DNA of 64,000 bases from Rhodospirillaceae bacterium (lineage in GTDB: Bacteria > Pseudomonadota > Alphaproteobacteria > SP197), in NCBI GenBank assembly GCA_002722885.1, contig PBNE01000001.1:1-64000 (forward strand), given 5' to 3'. Of this stretch, positions 7,666 to 17,877 are shown in pieces. The translations under genes and the position numbers were made by a program. Every line of letters begins with the position of its first letter. Within the stretch, counting starts at the first letter, position 1. The notes under the pieces were generated by a model that ran no database searches, was not told the DNA's origin, and saw only the letters and a program-made list of their open reading frames with translations.

Positions 7666-9747
7666 ATGGCCCGTCTGGCGGTCGACATCGGCGGCACTTT
7701 CACGGATGTCGCACTCGAGCTCGATGATGGAACGCTCGAGACCTCCAAGGTCCCCACCACACCCAAGGCCCCCGAACAGGGTGTGATGAACGGCGTCAGG
7801 CTCGCCCTGGAACAGGCGGGCCTAGAACCCGGCGCCGTCACCAGCGTGATCCACGGCACCACACTGGCGACCAACGCGCTGATCGAGCGCAAGGGTGCGG
7901 TCACCGGACTGATCTGCACCGAGGGGTTCCGCGACACCCTGCGGCTCGCCTACGAGAACCGCTACGACCAGTACGATGTCTTCCTGCAGAAACCCGACCC
8001 AATCGTACCACGCCACCTCACCCTGCCCGTCGGTGAACGGATGGATGTAAAGGGCAAGGTGCTTGCGCCGATTGATGAAAGCGCCGTCCCGGCCATCGCC
8101 CGGCAGTTGCGCGATGAGGGTGTCGAGGCCGTCGCGATCGGCCTGCTCCATGCCTATGCCAACCCCGATCACGAACAGCGCGTGCGTGATCTGCTGCTCG
8201 CCGAATACCCCGACGTCTATGTCACGCTGTCATCGGAGGTCTGCCCCGAGGTCCGTGAGTACGAGCGCCTGACCACGGCCACCTGCAACGCCTATGTCCA
8301 ACCGCTCATGGCGCGTTACCTCCAGGCCCTCGACGGCGAACTCAAGACCGCGGGCATCGCGGGACCGATGCTGCTCATGACCTCGGGCGGCGGCGTCTGC
8401 GCTCTCGAAACTGCCATGCGCTTTCCCATCAGGTTGGTCGAGTCCGGCCCCAGTGGTGGTGCCATCATGGCCGCCACGGTCGCGGCTGAACGCGGTGAGG
8501 GCAAGGTTGTCTCCTATGACATGGGCGGCACCACCGCCAAGATCTGCCTGATCGACGACGCCACGCCGCAAACCGCCCGCACGTTCGAGATCGCGCGCGC
8601 CGCGCGTTTCATGAAGGGCAGTGGCCTGCCGGTGCGTATCCCCGTGATCGAGATGATCGAGATCGGTGCCGGCGGCGGTTCGGTCGCCCGTCTCGACACA
8701 CTCAAGCGCATTACGGTCGGGCCCGACAGCGCCGGCTCGGAGCCTGGCCCCGCCTGCTACGGCCGTGGCGGCACAGATGCCGCAGTAACCGATGCGGACC
8801 TCACGCTTGGGAGGCTCGATGCCGAGGCCTTTGCCGAAGGCCGCATGACGCTCGACCGCCAGGCCAGCGCCGATGCCATCGTCACCCATGTCGCCGAACC
8901 GCTCGGGCTCACGGCCGACGAAGGCGCCCTGGGCATCTCCGAGGTCGTTGACGAGAATATGGCCAACGCCGCCCGCGTCCACGCCGTCGAGCGCGGCAAG
9001 GACCTGCGCCAGCGCACCATGATTGCCTTCGGCGGCGCCGGTCCGCTCCATGCCTGCCGCATGGCCGACAAGCTGCAGATCCCCCGCGTCGTGATTCCGA
9101 AAGATCCCGGCGTCGGATCTGCTGTCGGTTTCCTGCGCGCGCCGATCGCCTATGAGGTCATCCGCAGCCGCTACATGACGACGGCAGCCTTCAGACCCGA
9201 CGCGGTCAACCAGGTCTTCGAAGCTCTGCGCGACGAAGCCAATGCCATCGTCCGCCAGGGCGCACCTGAGGGCGAGCTCACCGAGCGACGAAGCTGCTTC
9301 ATGCGTTATCTCGGCCAGGGCCACGAGATTGAGGTCATGGTCAGCGCCGGAATGCTTGATGACGCAGAGGCCGCTCGTCTCGGCGAGGCCTACAACACCG
9401 AATACGCCCGCATGTTCCGCCGTGCGGTGCCCGGCATGGATATCGAAATCTTGGGCTGGAAGCTGGTCGTGGCCGCTGGCCAGGCGGCACCGCAAGCCGT
9501 CGCAGCAGACGAGAGCCCGCACTATGCCACGCTCGCGTCACACCGCGCGCTGATCGATCCCGCCGCCGGTGTGCCGGCCGAGGCTCCGGCCTACGACCGG
9601 GCCACCATGAAACCCGGTGCCGCCTTCCATGGCCCCTGTGTCATTGCCGAAGGTCAGACCACCACCGTCGTCACCGGGGCCTATGACGGCCGCATCGACG
9701 GCTTCGGCCATATCGTGCTGCAACGCCGAGAGGAGCACGTGTCATGA
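7666..9747 (+). CDS. hyuA: Hydantoinase/oxoprolinase subunit A (HyuA/acetophenone-carboxylase-like)
   Basis: A 693-residue ATP-dependent hydrolase subunit of the N-methylhydantoinase A/5-oxoprolinase A family, which phosphorylates and opens cyclic amides (related enzymes carboxylate ketones). It starts with the ASKHA nucleotide-binding strand (VDIGGTFTDVA) and has the second phosphate motif (YDMGGTTAKICL) in the middle. The conserved SGPSGG and FGGAGPLHA segments are present. The ATG at 7666 follows GGCGGAGG; an in-frame upstream ATG at 7594 has no family match. The stop overlaps hyuB by four bases (ATGA), as expected for a stoichiometric heteromer. Two palindromes upstream may be operators. 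The natural substrate is unknown. Confidence 0.93.
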   Translation: MARLAVDIGGTFTDVALELDDGTLETSKVPTTPKAPEQGVMNGVRLALEQAGLEPGAVTSVIHGTTLATNALIERKGAVTGLICTEGFRDTLRLAYENRYDQYDVFLQKPDPIVPRHLTLPVGERMDVKGKVLAPIDESAVPAIARQLRDEGVEAVAIGLLHAYANPDHEQRVRDLLLAEYPDVYVTLSSEVCPEVREYERLTTATCNAYVQPLMARYLQALDGELKTAGIAGPMLLMTSGGGVCALETAMRFPIRLVESGPSGGAIMAATVAAERGEGKVVSYDMGGTTAKICLIDDATPQTARTFEIARAARFMKGSGLPVRIPVIEMIEIGAGGGSVARLDTLKRITVGPDSAGSEPGPACYGRGGTDAAVTDADLTLGRLDAEAFAEGRMTLDRQASADAIVTHVAEPLGLTADEGALGISEVVDENMANAARVHAVERGKDLRQRTMIAFGGAGPLHACRMADKLQIPRVVIPKDPGVGSAVGFLRAPIAYEVIRSRYMTTAAFRPDAVNQVFEALRDEANAIVRQGAPEGELTERRSCFMRYLGQGHEIEVMVSAGMLDDAEAARLGEAYNTEYARMFRRAVPGMDIEILGWKLVVAAGQAAPQAVAADESPHYATLASHRALIDPAAGVPAEAPAYDRATMKPGAAFHGPCVIAEGQTTTVVTGAYDGRIDGFGHIVLQRREEHVS

Positions 9748-11402
9748 GCGATGCCCTGGAACGTATCCATCAGCAGATCATGTGGGACCGGCTGATCGCT
9801 GTCGTCGAGGAACAGGGCCAGACCCTGATGCGCGCGGCCTTCAGCACCATGGTCCGCGAATCCGGTGACATCTCGGCGGGCATCTTCGATTTGAAGGGCC
9901 GCATGATGGCCCAGGCCGTCACCGGCACGCCCGGCCACATCAACACCATGGCCGCCTCGGTCGCTCATTTCGTGACGATCTTCCCGCCAGAAACCATGGT
10001 CGAGGGCGATATCTACCTGACCAACGATCCATGGCTCGGCTCCGGCCATCTCAACGACTTTGTGCTGGTCAAGCCGTGTTTCTTCGACGGCACGCTGATG
10101 GGGCTGAACGCCTGCACCTCCCATCTTGTCGACATCGGCGGTCGCAGCTTTGGCCCCGATGGCGCGGATGTTCACGAGGAAGGTCTCTACATCCCCCCGA
10201 TCAAGTTGGTCGACGCCGGGGCGATCAACGAGACCCTGATGGCGCTGCTCCACGCCAATAGCCGCGTGCCGGTGCAGAACGAGGGCGACCTCTATGCCCT
10301 GATCGCCTGCTGTGAGGTCGGCGAGGAACGCCTCGCCGCCATGATGCATGAGTTCGGCATGACCTCGCTCGACAGCCTGGCCCAGCACATCATCGACACG
10401 TCGCGCGAGGCCACCCTGGAACGCATCCGCGCCTGGCCGCAAGGCACATGGTCCTCGGAGATGATGACTGACGGCTACGATTTCGAGATCAAGATCGCCG
10501 CGACCATGTCGATCGGCGACGACGGCCTCGACATCGACTTTGCGGGAAGCTCCGGACGCTCCCGCTACGGCATCAACTGCCCGCTGACCTATTCGCAGGC
10601 CTATACGGTGTTTGCCATCAAGTGCATCATCGCCCCCGATATCCCCAACAACGCCGGTGCGCTCGAACCCTTCCGCGTGACGGCCCCCGCAGGCACGATC
10701 ATGAACGCGCAGAAACCGGCCCCGGTCGTAATGCGCCACATCGTCGGCCAGCTCCTGCCCGAAGCCGCCTTCGGCTGCCTCGATCAGGCCAGGCCAGGCA
10801 GCGTTCCCGGCGAAGGCACCTCGGTCCTTTGGGATCTCTCCCTGCGCGGCGGCTTCGGCCATAATCACGCGGCCAACCAGACCCCCTTCGCCATCGAACT
10901 GGTGCACAACGGCGGTACTGGCGGCCGCCCCCATTGCGACGGCCTCGATGCCACAGCCTATCCCTCGGGCGTGATGGGGAGCCAGGTCGAGATGACGGAG
11001 TCAGCCGCCCCCCTGACGGTCTGGCGCCGCGAGCTGCGGCCCGATTCAGGTGGCGCAGGTAAGTTCCGCGGCGGCCACGGCCAGATCATCGAGATCAGCT
11101 CCAGCGAGGAGGCCCCGTTCCAGCTCGCCGCCGCTTTGGACCGCATAACCTATCCTGCGCGCGGACGGGCGGGCGGCGGCCCGGGCCGCAACGGCGTCCT
11201 ACGCCTCAAGTCCGGCACCTCGATGAACGGCAAGGGCGAACAGGATATCCCGCCCGACGACAGGCTCTGGGTCGAAACCCCAGGCGGCGGAGGCTACGGC
11301 AATCCCGCCGAACGTTATCCCGCCCTAATCGAGGCCGATATCCGCAGTGGCCTAGTCTCGGCCGACGCAGCGAAACGTGACTACGGCACCGATCACGGCT
11401 AG
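9744..11402 (+). CDS. hyuB: Hydantoinase/oxoprolinase subunit B (HyuB)
   Basis: A 552-residue HyuB/5-oxoprolinase C-terminal-type subunit that assembles with HyuA to hydrolyse cyclic amides such as (methyl)hydantoins or oxoproline. Family hallmarks are visible: an early RESGDISAGIFD stretch, ITNDPW-like YLTNDPWLGSGHLND, the H-x-DIGG region, and the C-terminal GGGGYGNP. Translation is coupled to hyuA by an ATGA overlap. The stop codon lies on a CTAG shared with the stop of the opposite-strand aminotransferase gene. Confidence 0.93.
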   Translation: MSDALERIHQQIMWDRLIAVVEEQGQTLMRAAFSTMVRESGDISAGIFDLKGRMMAQAVTGTPGHINTMAASVAHFVTIFPPETMVEGDIYLTNDPWLGSGHLNDFVLVKPCFFDGTLMGLNACTSHLVDIGGRSFGPDGADVHEEGLYIPPIKLVDAGAINETLMALLHANSRVPVQNEGDLYALIACCEVGEERLAAMMHEFGMTSLDSLAQHIIDTSREATLERIRAWPQGTWSSEMMTDGYDFEIKIAATMSIGDDGLDIDFAGSSGRSRYGINCPLTYSQAYTVFAIKCIIAPDIPNNAGALEPFRVTAPAGTIMNAQKPAPVVMRHIVGQLLPEAAFGCLDQARPGSVPGEGTSVLWDLSLRGGFGHNHAANQTPFAIELVHNGGTGGRPHCDGLDATAYPSGVMGSQVEMTESAAPLTVWRRELRPDSGGAGKFRGGHGQIIEISSSEEAPFQLAAALDRITYPARGRAGGGPGRNGVLRLKSGTSMNGKGEQDIPPDDRLWVETPGGGGYGNPAERYPALIEADIRSGLVSADAAKRDYGTDHG

Positions 11403-12574
11403 AGCGCCGACACCGCGTCGGCCAGGCGGGCGACCTCGTCTTCCGTGTTGAGATAATGCACGGCCGCACGGCAGAGCGGCGGCAGCGCACGGCTCTCGAA
11501 ATCCAGACGGGTCGCCTCAGGCGCCGATGTTCCGATCACGATCGACCGCTCCAGCAGTCGGGCCGCGATCTCGTCGACGGAAAGGCGGTCGTGACTGAAG
11601 GTCACGATGGCGCATTGATCTCGCCCGGCATCACGCAAGGTGACGCCGTCGATGGCACCGAGCCGTTCACGCAGATCACCGGCCAGCTCCCGGTTACGCG
11701 CCGCAATCTCAGCCAGCCCGAAGGAGAGCGCGTAATCGACGGCCACGCCCAGGCCGACCTTGCCAGCGACATAGAACTCCCAGTTCTCGTAGCGCCTTGC
11801 CGTAGGCTGCATCTCATAACGGTCGGGTGCGACCCAGGTCGCGGAGTGAAGGTCCAGCACCGGCGGCTCATGGGTCTCCATGATCGCCCTGCTGGCGTAG
11901 AGGAAGCCTGTACCGCGCGGACCGCGCAGGAACTTGCGTCCCGTCGCCGACAGGAAATCGCAGCCGATGGTCTGGACATCGAGCGGCAACTGACCGGCCG
12001 ACTGGCAGGCGTCCAGCAGATAGGGCACCCCCTTGGCGCGTGCGATCTTGCCGACCTCCGCAGCCGGTGAAATCAGCCCGCCCGAGGTCGGGATATGGGT
12101 CATGGCGATCAGCCGCGTGCGGTCGTTCACCAGGCCATCGAGCGCCTCCAGGTCGACCTGACCATCGGCATCGTTGGGTGCCACGACGATCTCGATACCG
12201 CGCCGCTTCACGGTCCGCAGGAACGAAATGAAGTTCGAAGCGTATTCGGCAATCACGGTGACCACGTTGTCGCCGGGCTTCATATCCTGGGCCAGACCAT
12301 AAAACGCCTGGCACCACGCCACTGTGGCGTTTTCGACCAGGGCGATCTCTTCGGGCGCACAGTTCAGCATCGTGGCGATCGAGGCATAGGTCGCCTGGGC
12401 CTGCGGTTCAACCTGCTCTTCGGCGGCATAACCGCCGATCCGCGCTTCGAGATCCAGATGATCATGTAGCGCCTTCAGAACGGGATCGGGCATCAGGCCC
12501 GCACCGCAATTGTAGAAAAACGCCTGGTCTTCAACGGCGGGCGTGTCGGCCCGGGCTCGTGCAACATCGATCAT
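11399..12574 (-). CDS. Aminotransferase class V-fold PLP enzyme
   Basis: A 391-residue fold-type I PLP enzyme of aminotransferase class V, related to cysteine desulfurase/isopenicillin-N-epimerase-like proteins. The PLP-binding lysine lies in the TGRKFLRGPRGTGFLY signature. Upstream residues expected to hold PLP are in THIPTSGG and LLDACQSAGQ. No cysteine-desulfurase active-site loop (RxGxHCAxP) is present, so sulfur transfer is unlikely; racemase, epimerase or lyase activity is possible. The ATG at 12574 is chosen because conserved sequence begins nearby; an ATG at 12616 would add 14 residues. It converges on hyuB with a shared CTAG, so it is not in the hyu operon though it may be functionally linked. 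Confidence 0.88.
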   Translation of the reverse strand: MIDVARARADTPAVEDQAFFYNCGAGLMPDPVLKALHDHLDLEARIGGYAAEEQVEPQAQATYASIATMLNCAPEEIALVENATVAWCQAFYGLAQDMKPGDNVVTVIAEYASNFISFLRTVKRRGIEIVVAPNDADGQVDLEALDGLVNDRTRLIAMTHIPTSGGLISPAAEVGKIARAKGVPYLLDACQSAGQLPLDVQTIGCDFLSATGRKFLRGPRGTGFLYASRAIMETHEPPVLDLHSATWVAPDRYEMQPTARRYENWEFYVAGKVGLGVAVDYALSFGLAEIAARNRELAGDLRERLGAIDGVTLRDAGRDQCAIVTFSHDRLSVDEIAARLLERSIVIGTSAPEATRLDFESRALPPLCRAAVHYLNTEDEVARLADAVSAL

Positions 12575-12757
12575 GACAGTGCCTTTGCTCTTGTCTCCGG
12601 GCGCACCATATGTCACGGGCCTCTGTCCTTCGCCACCCCGGTTCGGAAAACACCCATCCGCTCACCCGCCACATCAGACACGACTGACAACCTCAACAGC
12701 GGGTTTCGGACGATCCTCTCCCTGCTGCCCTATCTATGGCCGAAAGGGCAGTGGAGC

Positions 12758-14494
12758 ATGCGCGCGCGGATCGTGGCCGCCATGGTACTGCTGGTGCTGT
12801 CGAAGGTCGCCATCGTAACCGTGCCGATCTTCTACAAGGATGCGGTCGACGCGCTGGTGTCAGCCGAGGAAGGTCTGCTGCTCGCCATTCCTGTGGGTGT
12901 GATCCTCGCCTATGGCCTGGCCCGTATCGCATCGCTTGGCTTCAGCGAAGCACGTGACGCGGTTTTTGCCCGGGTCGGGCAGCGCGCGATCCGCCGCATC
13001 ATCCTGGAAGTCTTCCGCCACCTGCACCGTCTCTCCCTGCGCTTTCACCTGGAGCGGCAGACAGGCGGGCTTTCGCGCATCATCGAGCGCGGCAACCGCG
13101 CCATAGAGCTTCTGATCCGGATCAGCTTGTTCAACCTGATCCCGACCGTGATCGAGATCGTACTGGTTTTCGGCATCCTCTGGTACATGCTCGACTTCAC
13201 CATCGCAGCGATCACGCTGGTCACGGTGGTTGTCTACATCGGCTACACGATGAAAGTGACGGAGTGGCGCATCAAGTTCCGCCGCCGCATGAACGATGCC
13301 GACACCGGGGCCAACACCCAGGCCATCGACAGCCTGCTGAACTACGAGACCGTCAAGCAGTTCGGCAACGAAAAACACGAGGCCCAGCGCTACGACAACC
13401 GGCTGGCGAACTACGAAGACGCGGCGGTGAAGAGCAATGTCTCACTCGCCGCGTTGAACTTCGGTCAGGCCGCCATCATTTCCGTCGGTCTGACGGCAGT
13501 CATGCTGCTTTCGGCCGCCGGCATCGTCGACGGCACCATGACCGTCGGTGATTTCGTGCTCGCCAACACCTACCTCATGCAGCTCTATCAGCCGCTGAAC
13601 CTCTTCGGTTTTGTCTATCGCGAGATCAAGCAGGCCCTGATCGACATCGAACAGATGTTCCAGCTTCTGGCTGTGGACGCCGAGATCGTCGACAGCCCCG
13701 GTGCCACGGAAATCATGATCAACGGCGGCGCAATCCGCTTCACCGATGTCGATTTCGCCTATGACACGCGCCGCCCGATCCTGAAGGGCGTGAGCTTCGA
13801 CGTGCCCGCTGGCAAGAAGGTGGCCTTGGTCGGTCCGTCCGGTGCGGGCAAGTCGACCCTTTTGCGGTTGCTCTATCGTTTCTACGACGTCGGCGCCGGC
13901 AGCATCACGATCGACGATCAGGATATCCGGTCCGTGAAACAGGATTCCCTGCGAGCGGGCATCGGCATCGTTCCGCAGGACACCGTGCTCTTCAACGACA
14001 CCGTGGCTTACAACATCGCCTATGGCCGGCCGGGCGCCACTCAGGAGGAGGTCGAGGAGGCCGCGCGGCTGGCGCGTATTCAGGAGTTCGTCGAAGACCT
14101 GCCGGACGGCTACGACACCATGGTCGGCGAGCGCGGCCTGAAGCTCTCAGGCGGCGAAAAGCAGCGTATCGCCATCGCCCGCACGATCCTGAAGAACCCC
14201 GGAATTCTCATCTTCGATGAGGCAACCAGCGCGCTCGATACGCACACCGAGCGCGCCATCCAGGCCAACCTCAACGACATCGCCAAGGGCCGAACCACCC
14301 TTGTGGTCGCCCACCGGCTGTCGACCGTGGTTTATGCCGACGAGATTCTGGTGCTGGAGGCTGGGCGTATCGTCGAACGCGGCCGTCACAGCGACCTCCT
14401 CACCCGCGACGGCATTTATGCCGGTATGTGGCACAGTCAGCAGCAGGGCGACAACGAACCCGTCCCGACCGACCCGCAGGCCGCTCCCGCCTGA
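12758..14494 (+). CDS. Atm1/HMT1-type ABC exporter (membrane and ATPase fused), 5' end uncertain
   Basis: A half-size ABC exporter of the Atm1/heavy-metal tolerance type, which in relatives exports glutathione persulfide-like sulfur species for metal or Fe-S homeostasis. The membrane domain fills about residues 1-300 and carries the NYETVKQFGNE motif typical of this group. The ATPase has Walker A GPSGAGKST, signature LSGGEKQR, Walker B ILIFDEATS and switch His in VAHRLST. From ATG 12758 the protein is 578 residues, but family-like sequence (LLPYLWPKGQW) continues in frame upstream to about 12686 with no ATG, GTG or TTG. An ATG at 12610 opens in another frame and stops at TGA 12685-12687. A CTG start or a small frameshift is therefore likely. 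Confidence 0.9.
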   Translation: MRARIVAAMVLLVLSKVAIVTVPIFYKDAVDALVSAEEGLLLAIPVGVILAYGLARIASLGFSEARDAVFARVGQRAIRRIILEVFRHLHRLSLRFHLERQTGGLSRIIERGNRAIELLIRISLFNLIPTVIEIVLVFGILWYMLDFTIAAITLVTVVVYIGYTMKVTEWRIKFRRRMNDADTGANTQAIDSLLNYETVKQFGNEKHEAQRYDNRLANYEDAAVKSNVSLAALNFGQAAIISVGLTAVMLLSAAGIVDGTMTVGDFVLANTYLMQLYQPLNLFGFVYREIKQALIDIEQMFQLLAVDAEIVDSPGATEIMINGGAIRFTDVDFAYDTRRPILKGVSFDVPAGKKVALVGPSGAGKSTLLRLLYRFYDVGAGSITIDDQDIRSVKQDSLRAGIGIVPQDTVLFNDTVAYNIAYGRPGATQEEVEEAARLARIQEFVEDLPDGYDTMVGERGLKLSGGEKQRIAIARTILKNPGILIFDEATSALDTHTERAIQANLNDIAKGRTTLVVAHRLSTVVYADEILVLEAGRIVERGRHSDLLTRDGIYAGMWHSQQQGDNEPVPTDPQAAPA

Positions 14495-14506
14495 CACAAC
14501 CCAGCC

Positions 14507-15766
14507 ATGCGCAGCAAGAGACTTGAATTGCGCTGCCATGAGGAGGCCCATGGCGATCCGGTGGGAACGTGCACGGTGCGTGGTTTACATCTTCAGGTCT
14601 GGCTCGGGGTCGCCGATCTTCCGAACGCCATGCCGTTTGCCGTTATGTGCGGCCTACAGGGTGTCGCGCGCGCCCTTCCCCTGACCATCCTGCCGCTCAC
14701 CGCTCTCGAGATCATGGGTTCGGCGCAGGAGGTCAGCCTGCTCTACTTCTGTGCCTCCTTTGTTGGCCTGGCCGGCAGCCTGTCGATGCCGCTTCTGGTT
14801 CACCTGATCCGAAGGCGCCGCGTCGTGGCGCTGGGCACCGTCCTGATCTGTCTCGCCGCCGCCCTGCTGTCTCTGGGCAGTGGGATCGTCTTCGCCGCCG
14901 GTCTGACCTGTTTCCTGGTCGGCTTCATCGCGATCGACATCTCGCTCAATCTCCACCTGATGGATCACATTCCGCGTCAGGAGTTCGGGCGTTTCGAAAC
15001 GGTGCGCGTGCTGTTCGTGGGATCGGGTTTCATCATCGGGCCCATGGCCGGTGTCTGGCTCTCCCAGGCATTCGGGCGCCCCGCCCCGTTCATTGCCATG
15101 GCGGTGGTCACACTCATTGTCTACGCGGTCTTCCTCTACCTGCGCTTCTCCGACAACAAGGCGATCCAGGCCGCCAAGACGTCACCGCCCAATCCGCTGA
15201 AGTTCTTCCCGCACTTCTTCCAGCAGCCCCGGCTGCGACTGGCCTAGCTGCTGGCCGTGGGCCGGTCCGGCTGGTGGGCCATGTTCTTCGTCTATGGCCC
15301 GATCTACTGCGTGCAATCCGGGCTGGGCGAAACGGTCGCCGGGCTTCTGGTGTCAGCCGGATCCGGTGCGGTCATGCTTTGTCCGTTCTGGGGCTGGGTC
15401 GGTCGGCGCTGGGGCATCCGCAAGCTGCTGATGATCGACTATGCCGCGTCAGCCGTCGCAACCATTGCCGTTGCTGTGGTGTCCGATTCGCCATGGGTAG
15501 GCATCACGTTCTTCCTGATCGCCGCCTTCGTGACCAGCATGATCGACGGCGCGAGCAACATGCTGTTCCTGCGTGCTGTCCATCCGCATGAGCGCACGGA
15601 GATGACCAGCGCCTTCGTCACCTTCCGCGACACCTCGCAGATCGGACCACCAGGCGTCTTCTCGGCCCTGCTTACAGTCTTCGCCCTGCCCGCGATGTTC
15701 GTCGCGGCCGGTGTCGGCATGGTCGCCATGGCATGGTATTCTCGCTACGTGCCAAGGCAGTACTGA
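14507..15766 (+). pseudogene. MFS transporter interrupted by an in-frame amber codon
   Basis: An MFS transporter read as one frame of 420 codons but split by TAG at 15245-15247, giving pieces of 246 and about 172 residues. Either side of the stop the protein is continuous: LRLA-stop-LLAVGR. The intact paralogue at 22252-23454 reads LRLA-Tyr-LLTFGR, so a Tyr codon (TAC or TAT) most likely became TAG. No base is gained or lost. The true start may be ATG 14630, where hydrophobic sequence begins. The two halves would be nonfunctional unless suppressed. It lies between the Atm1-like exporter and the acyl-CoA synthetase. Confidence 0.85.
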
Positions 15767-15783
15767 CAACGGAGAGCAGACCC

Positions 15784-17877
15784 GTGACCCATCCGCCGCC
15801 CCGCCAGTCCGTGGTGGAGATCATGAATCCGAAGACGGTCGCGTTTGTCGGGGCCTCCGAGGACCAGCGCAAATTCGGCGGGCGCATCTTTTACAACGCC
15901 TTCAGCCTAGGTTTTCCCGGCACCATCGTGCCGGTCAACCCGAAGCGCGAAAGCTTGTTCGGCCTGCCTTGTGTGCCGCGGGTTTCAGAGTCGGACCACA
16001 AGGTCGATCTCGCCGTGATCGCCGTGCCTCGGGACTTGGTGCTCGACCACATCGAAGATTGCGCCAAGGCCGGTGTCGCCTGCTGCTGTGTCATCACCGC
16101 GGGTTTTACCGAGGCGGGGGACGACGGCGCCGCGTTGGAAACACAGATGGTGGCGCTGGCGCGCTCACACGGCATGCGCCTGATCGGTCCGAACTGCCTG
16201 GGCCTGATCAACACCCACGCCGGGCTGATCATGAACTCCTCGCCCTCGATGCAGGATTCCGGGCACGAGCCGGGCGGCATCGGCTTCATCAGCCAGTCCG
16301 GCGCACTGATGGCCACGGTCTACAACCGGGGCGTCGGCGATGGCGCACGATTTTCCAGTGCCGTCAGCATCGGCAACCAGGCCGATCTCGAGCTCGCCGA
16401 CTTCCTGGAGTGGATGGCCGAAGACGACGCCACCCGTGTGGTCACGCTTTACGTCGAAGGATTCAAGAATCCCGCGCGCTTTGTTGCCGCCGCCCGCCGC
16501 TGCCGCGACGCCGGCAAGCCCGTCCTGATGGTGAAGTCGGGTCGTTCCGACGAAGGCGCGCGGGTGACCATGAGCCACACCGCCAGCCTCGCCGGTTCCT
16601 GGCGTGTGCTCGAAGCGGTCTGCCGCGAGGCCGGGGTCGTGCCGGTCGATGACGTTAACGGCATGATGCAGGCCGCTGAGATGATCTCACGCCACGGCCG
16701 ACCCACAGGTGACGGCATCTGCGTCATCACCGGCTCCGGCGGGGCCGCCGCAATCACCACCGACCGTTTCAACGATGTCGGCCTGCGCCTGGCGCAGTTT
16801 TCGCCGGAGACCCGCACGAAGCTCGAAGAGCTCTACATCCCCATGCAGCTCGGCAACCCGCTGGACCTCGGTGCGATGAAGAGCCGCAGCTTCATCGATG
16901 TCGACGACGGCGGCCTCGGCATCGCTGCTGCCGATCCCGATGTCTCGGCCAATCTCATCATCATCACGACCGGGCCGCAGATGACGAAGTCTGCGCAGAC
17001 CCTGGCCGAAGGCGCCAAAGCGACCGGCAAACCGAGCCTGGTGGTCTTCACGCCGGGCTCGTCGTCGGACGGCGGCCGCGAGGTCGTGCGTGACCTCGAC
17101 ATGCTGAGCTACGAGACGACCGACGAAGCCCTGCGTGTTCTCAAGACCTGGCTCGCCCCGATCAACGGCGGTACCGATCCCCAGCGCCCTGCCGGGCTTG
17201 TGGACGGCGACCCGTTCGCAGGCCATGGCGACGGCTGGCTTCCGGAGCACAAAGTCAAATCGGTTCTGGCAGGCTACGGCATGGCTGCGACCCGAGAGGT
17301 TGCCGTGACGGATATCGAGGCGGCCATCGTCGCCGCTGGGGACATCGGCTGGCCCGTCGCGTTGAAAGGCTTCGGCGCCGACATCCTTCACAAATCCGAC
17401 GAAGGCGCCGTAGCATTGGAGATCACAGATGCTGAAGCGTTGCGCGTGGCCTGGAACGCCATGGCGGATCGGCTTGGCTCCCGACTTGCCGGTTGCTTGA
17501 TCGCCGAGATGGCCTCGGGCGAGGCCGAGGTCATCCTCGGCATCCAGAACGACGTCCAGTTCGGCCCCATGATCCTAGTCGGTCTGGGTGGCGTGCTGGC
17601 CGAAGTGCTCAATGACGTGATCCTGCTCCCCGCGCCGGTTCACCCCGACCGTGTCGCCGAACGGCTGCGCGATCTCAGGCTCTGGCCCGTGCTCGAAGGG
17701 GTCCGTGGTCGTCCCGCCCTCGACGTCGACGCCCTGGCCCATGCCGCCGCTCGCCTGTCCTGGCTTGCGATGGATGCCGGAGCCCGTCTGCAGGAACTCG
17801 ACATCAACCCGCTGTTCCTGCGCAGTGCAGGCGACGGTCTGGTCGCTGTCGATGCGCGGGCGCGGATCAGCGGGTAG
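15784..17877 (+). CDS. NDP-forming acyl-CoA synthetase (acetate--CoA ligase family)
   Basis: A 697-residue fused ADP-forming acyl-CoA synthetase, which interconverts acyl-CoA plus ADP and phosphate with free acid, CoA and ATP. Order of domains: CoA-binding Rossmann domain (VAFVGASED near the start), succinyl-CoA-ligase-like domain with MSHTASLAG (the His expected to be phosphorylated), and a C-terminal ATP-grasp domain (from about residue 480, containing VALKGFGADILHKSDEGAV). GTG at 15784 is chosen because GGAGAG lies just upstream; a longer frame from 15733 lacks a site. Substrate chain length is not evident. It overlaps the convergent oxygenase pseudogene by 11 bases. Confidence 0.9.
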   Translation: MTHPPPRQSVVEIMNPKTVAFVGASEDQRKFGGRIFYNAFSLGFPGTIVPVNPKRESLFGLPCVPRVSESDHKVDLAVIAVPRDLVLDHIEDCAKAGVACCCVITAGFTEAGDDGAALETQMVALARSHGMRLIGPNCLGLINTHAGLIMNSSPSMQDSGHEPGGIGFISQSGALMATVYNRGVGDGARFSSAVSIGNQADLELADFLEWMAEDDATRVVTLYVEGFKNPARFVAAARRCRDAGKPVLMVKSGRSDEGARVTMSHTASLAGSWRVLEAVCREAGVVPVDDVNGMMQAAEMISRHGRPTGDGICVITGSGGAAAITTDRFNDVGLRLAQFSPETRTKLEELYIPMQLGNPLDLGAMKSRSFIDVDDGGLGIAAADPDVSANLIIITTGPQMTKSAQTLAEGAKATGKPSLVVFTPGSSSDGGREVVRDLDMLSYETTDEALRVLKTWLAPINGGTDPQRPAGLVDGDPFAGHGDGWLPEHKVKSVLAGYGMAATREVAVTDIEAAIVAAGDIGWPVALKGFGADILHKSDEGAVALEITDAEALRVAWNAMADRLGSRLAGCLIAEMASGEAEVILGIQNDVQFGPMILVGLGGVLAEVLNDVILLPAPVHPDRVAERLRDLRLWPVLEGVRGRPALDVDALAHAAARLSWLAMDAGARLQELDINPLFLRSAGDGLVAVDARARISG

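Noticed and set aside
8230-9522. Long minus-strand frame inside hyuA
   Set aside because: Antisense of a family-matching gene with intact motifs.
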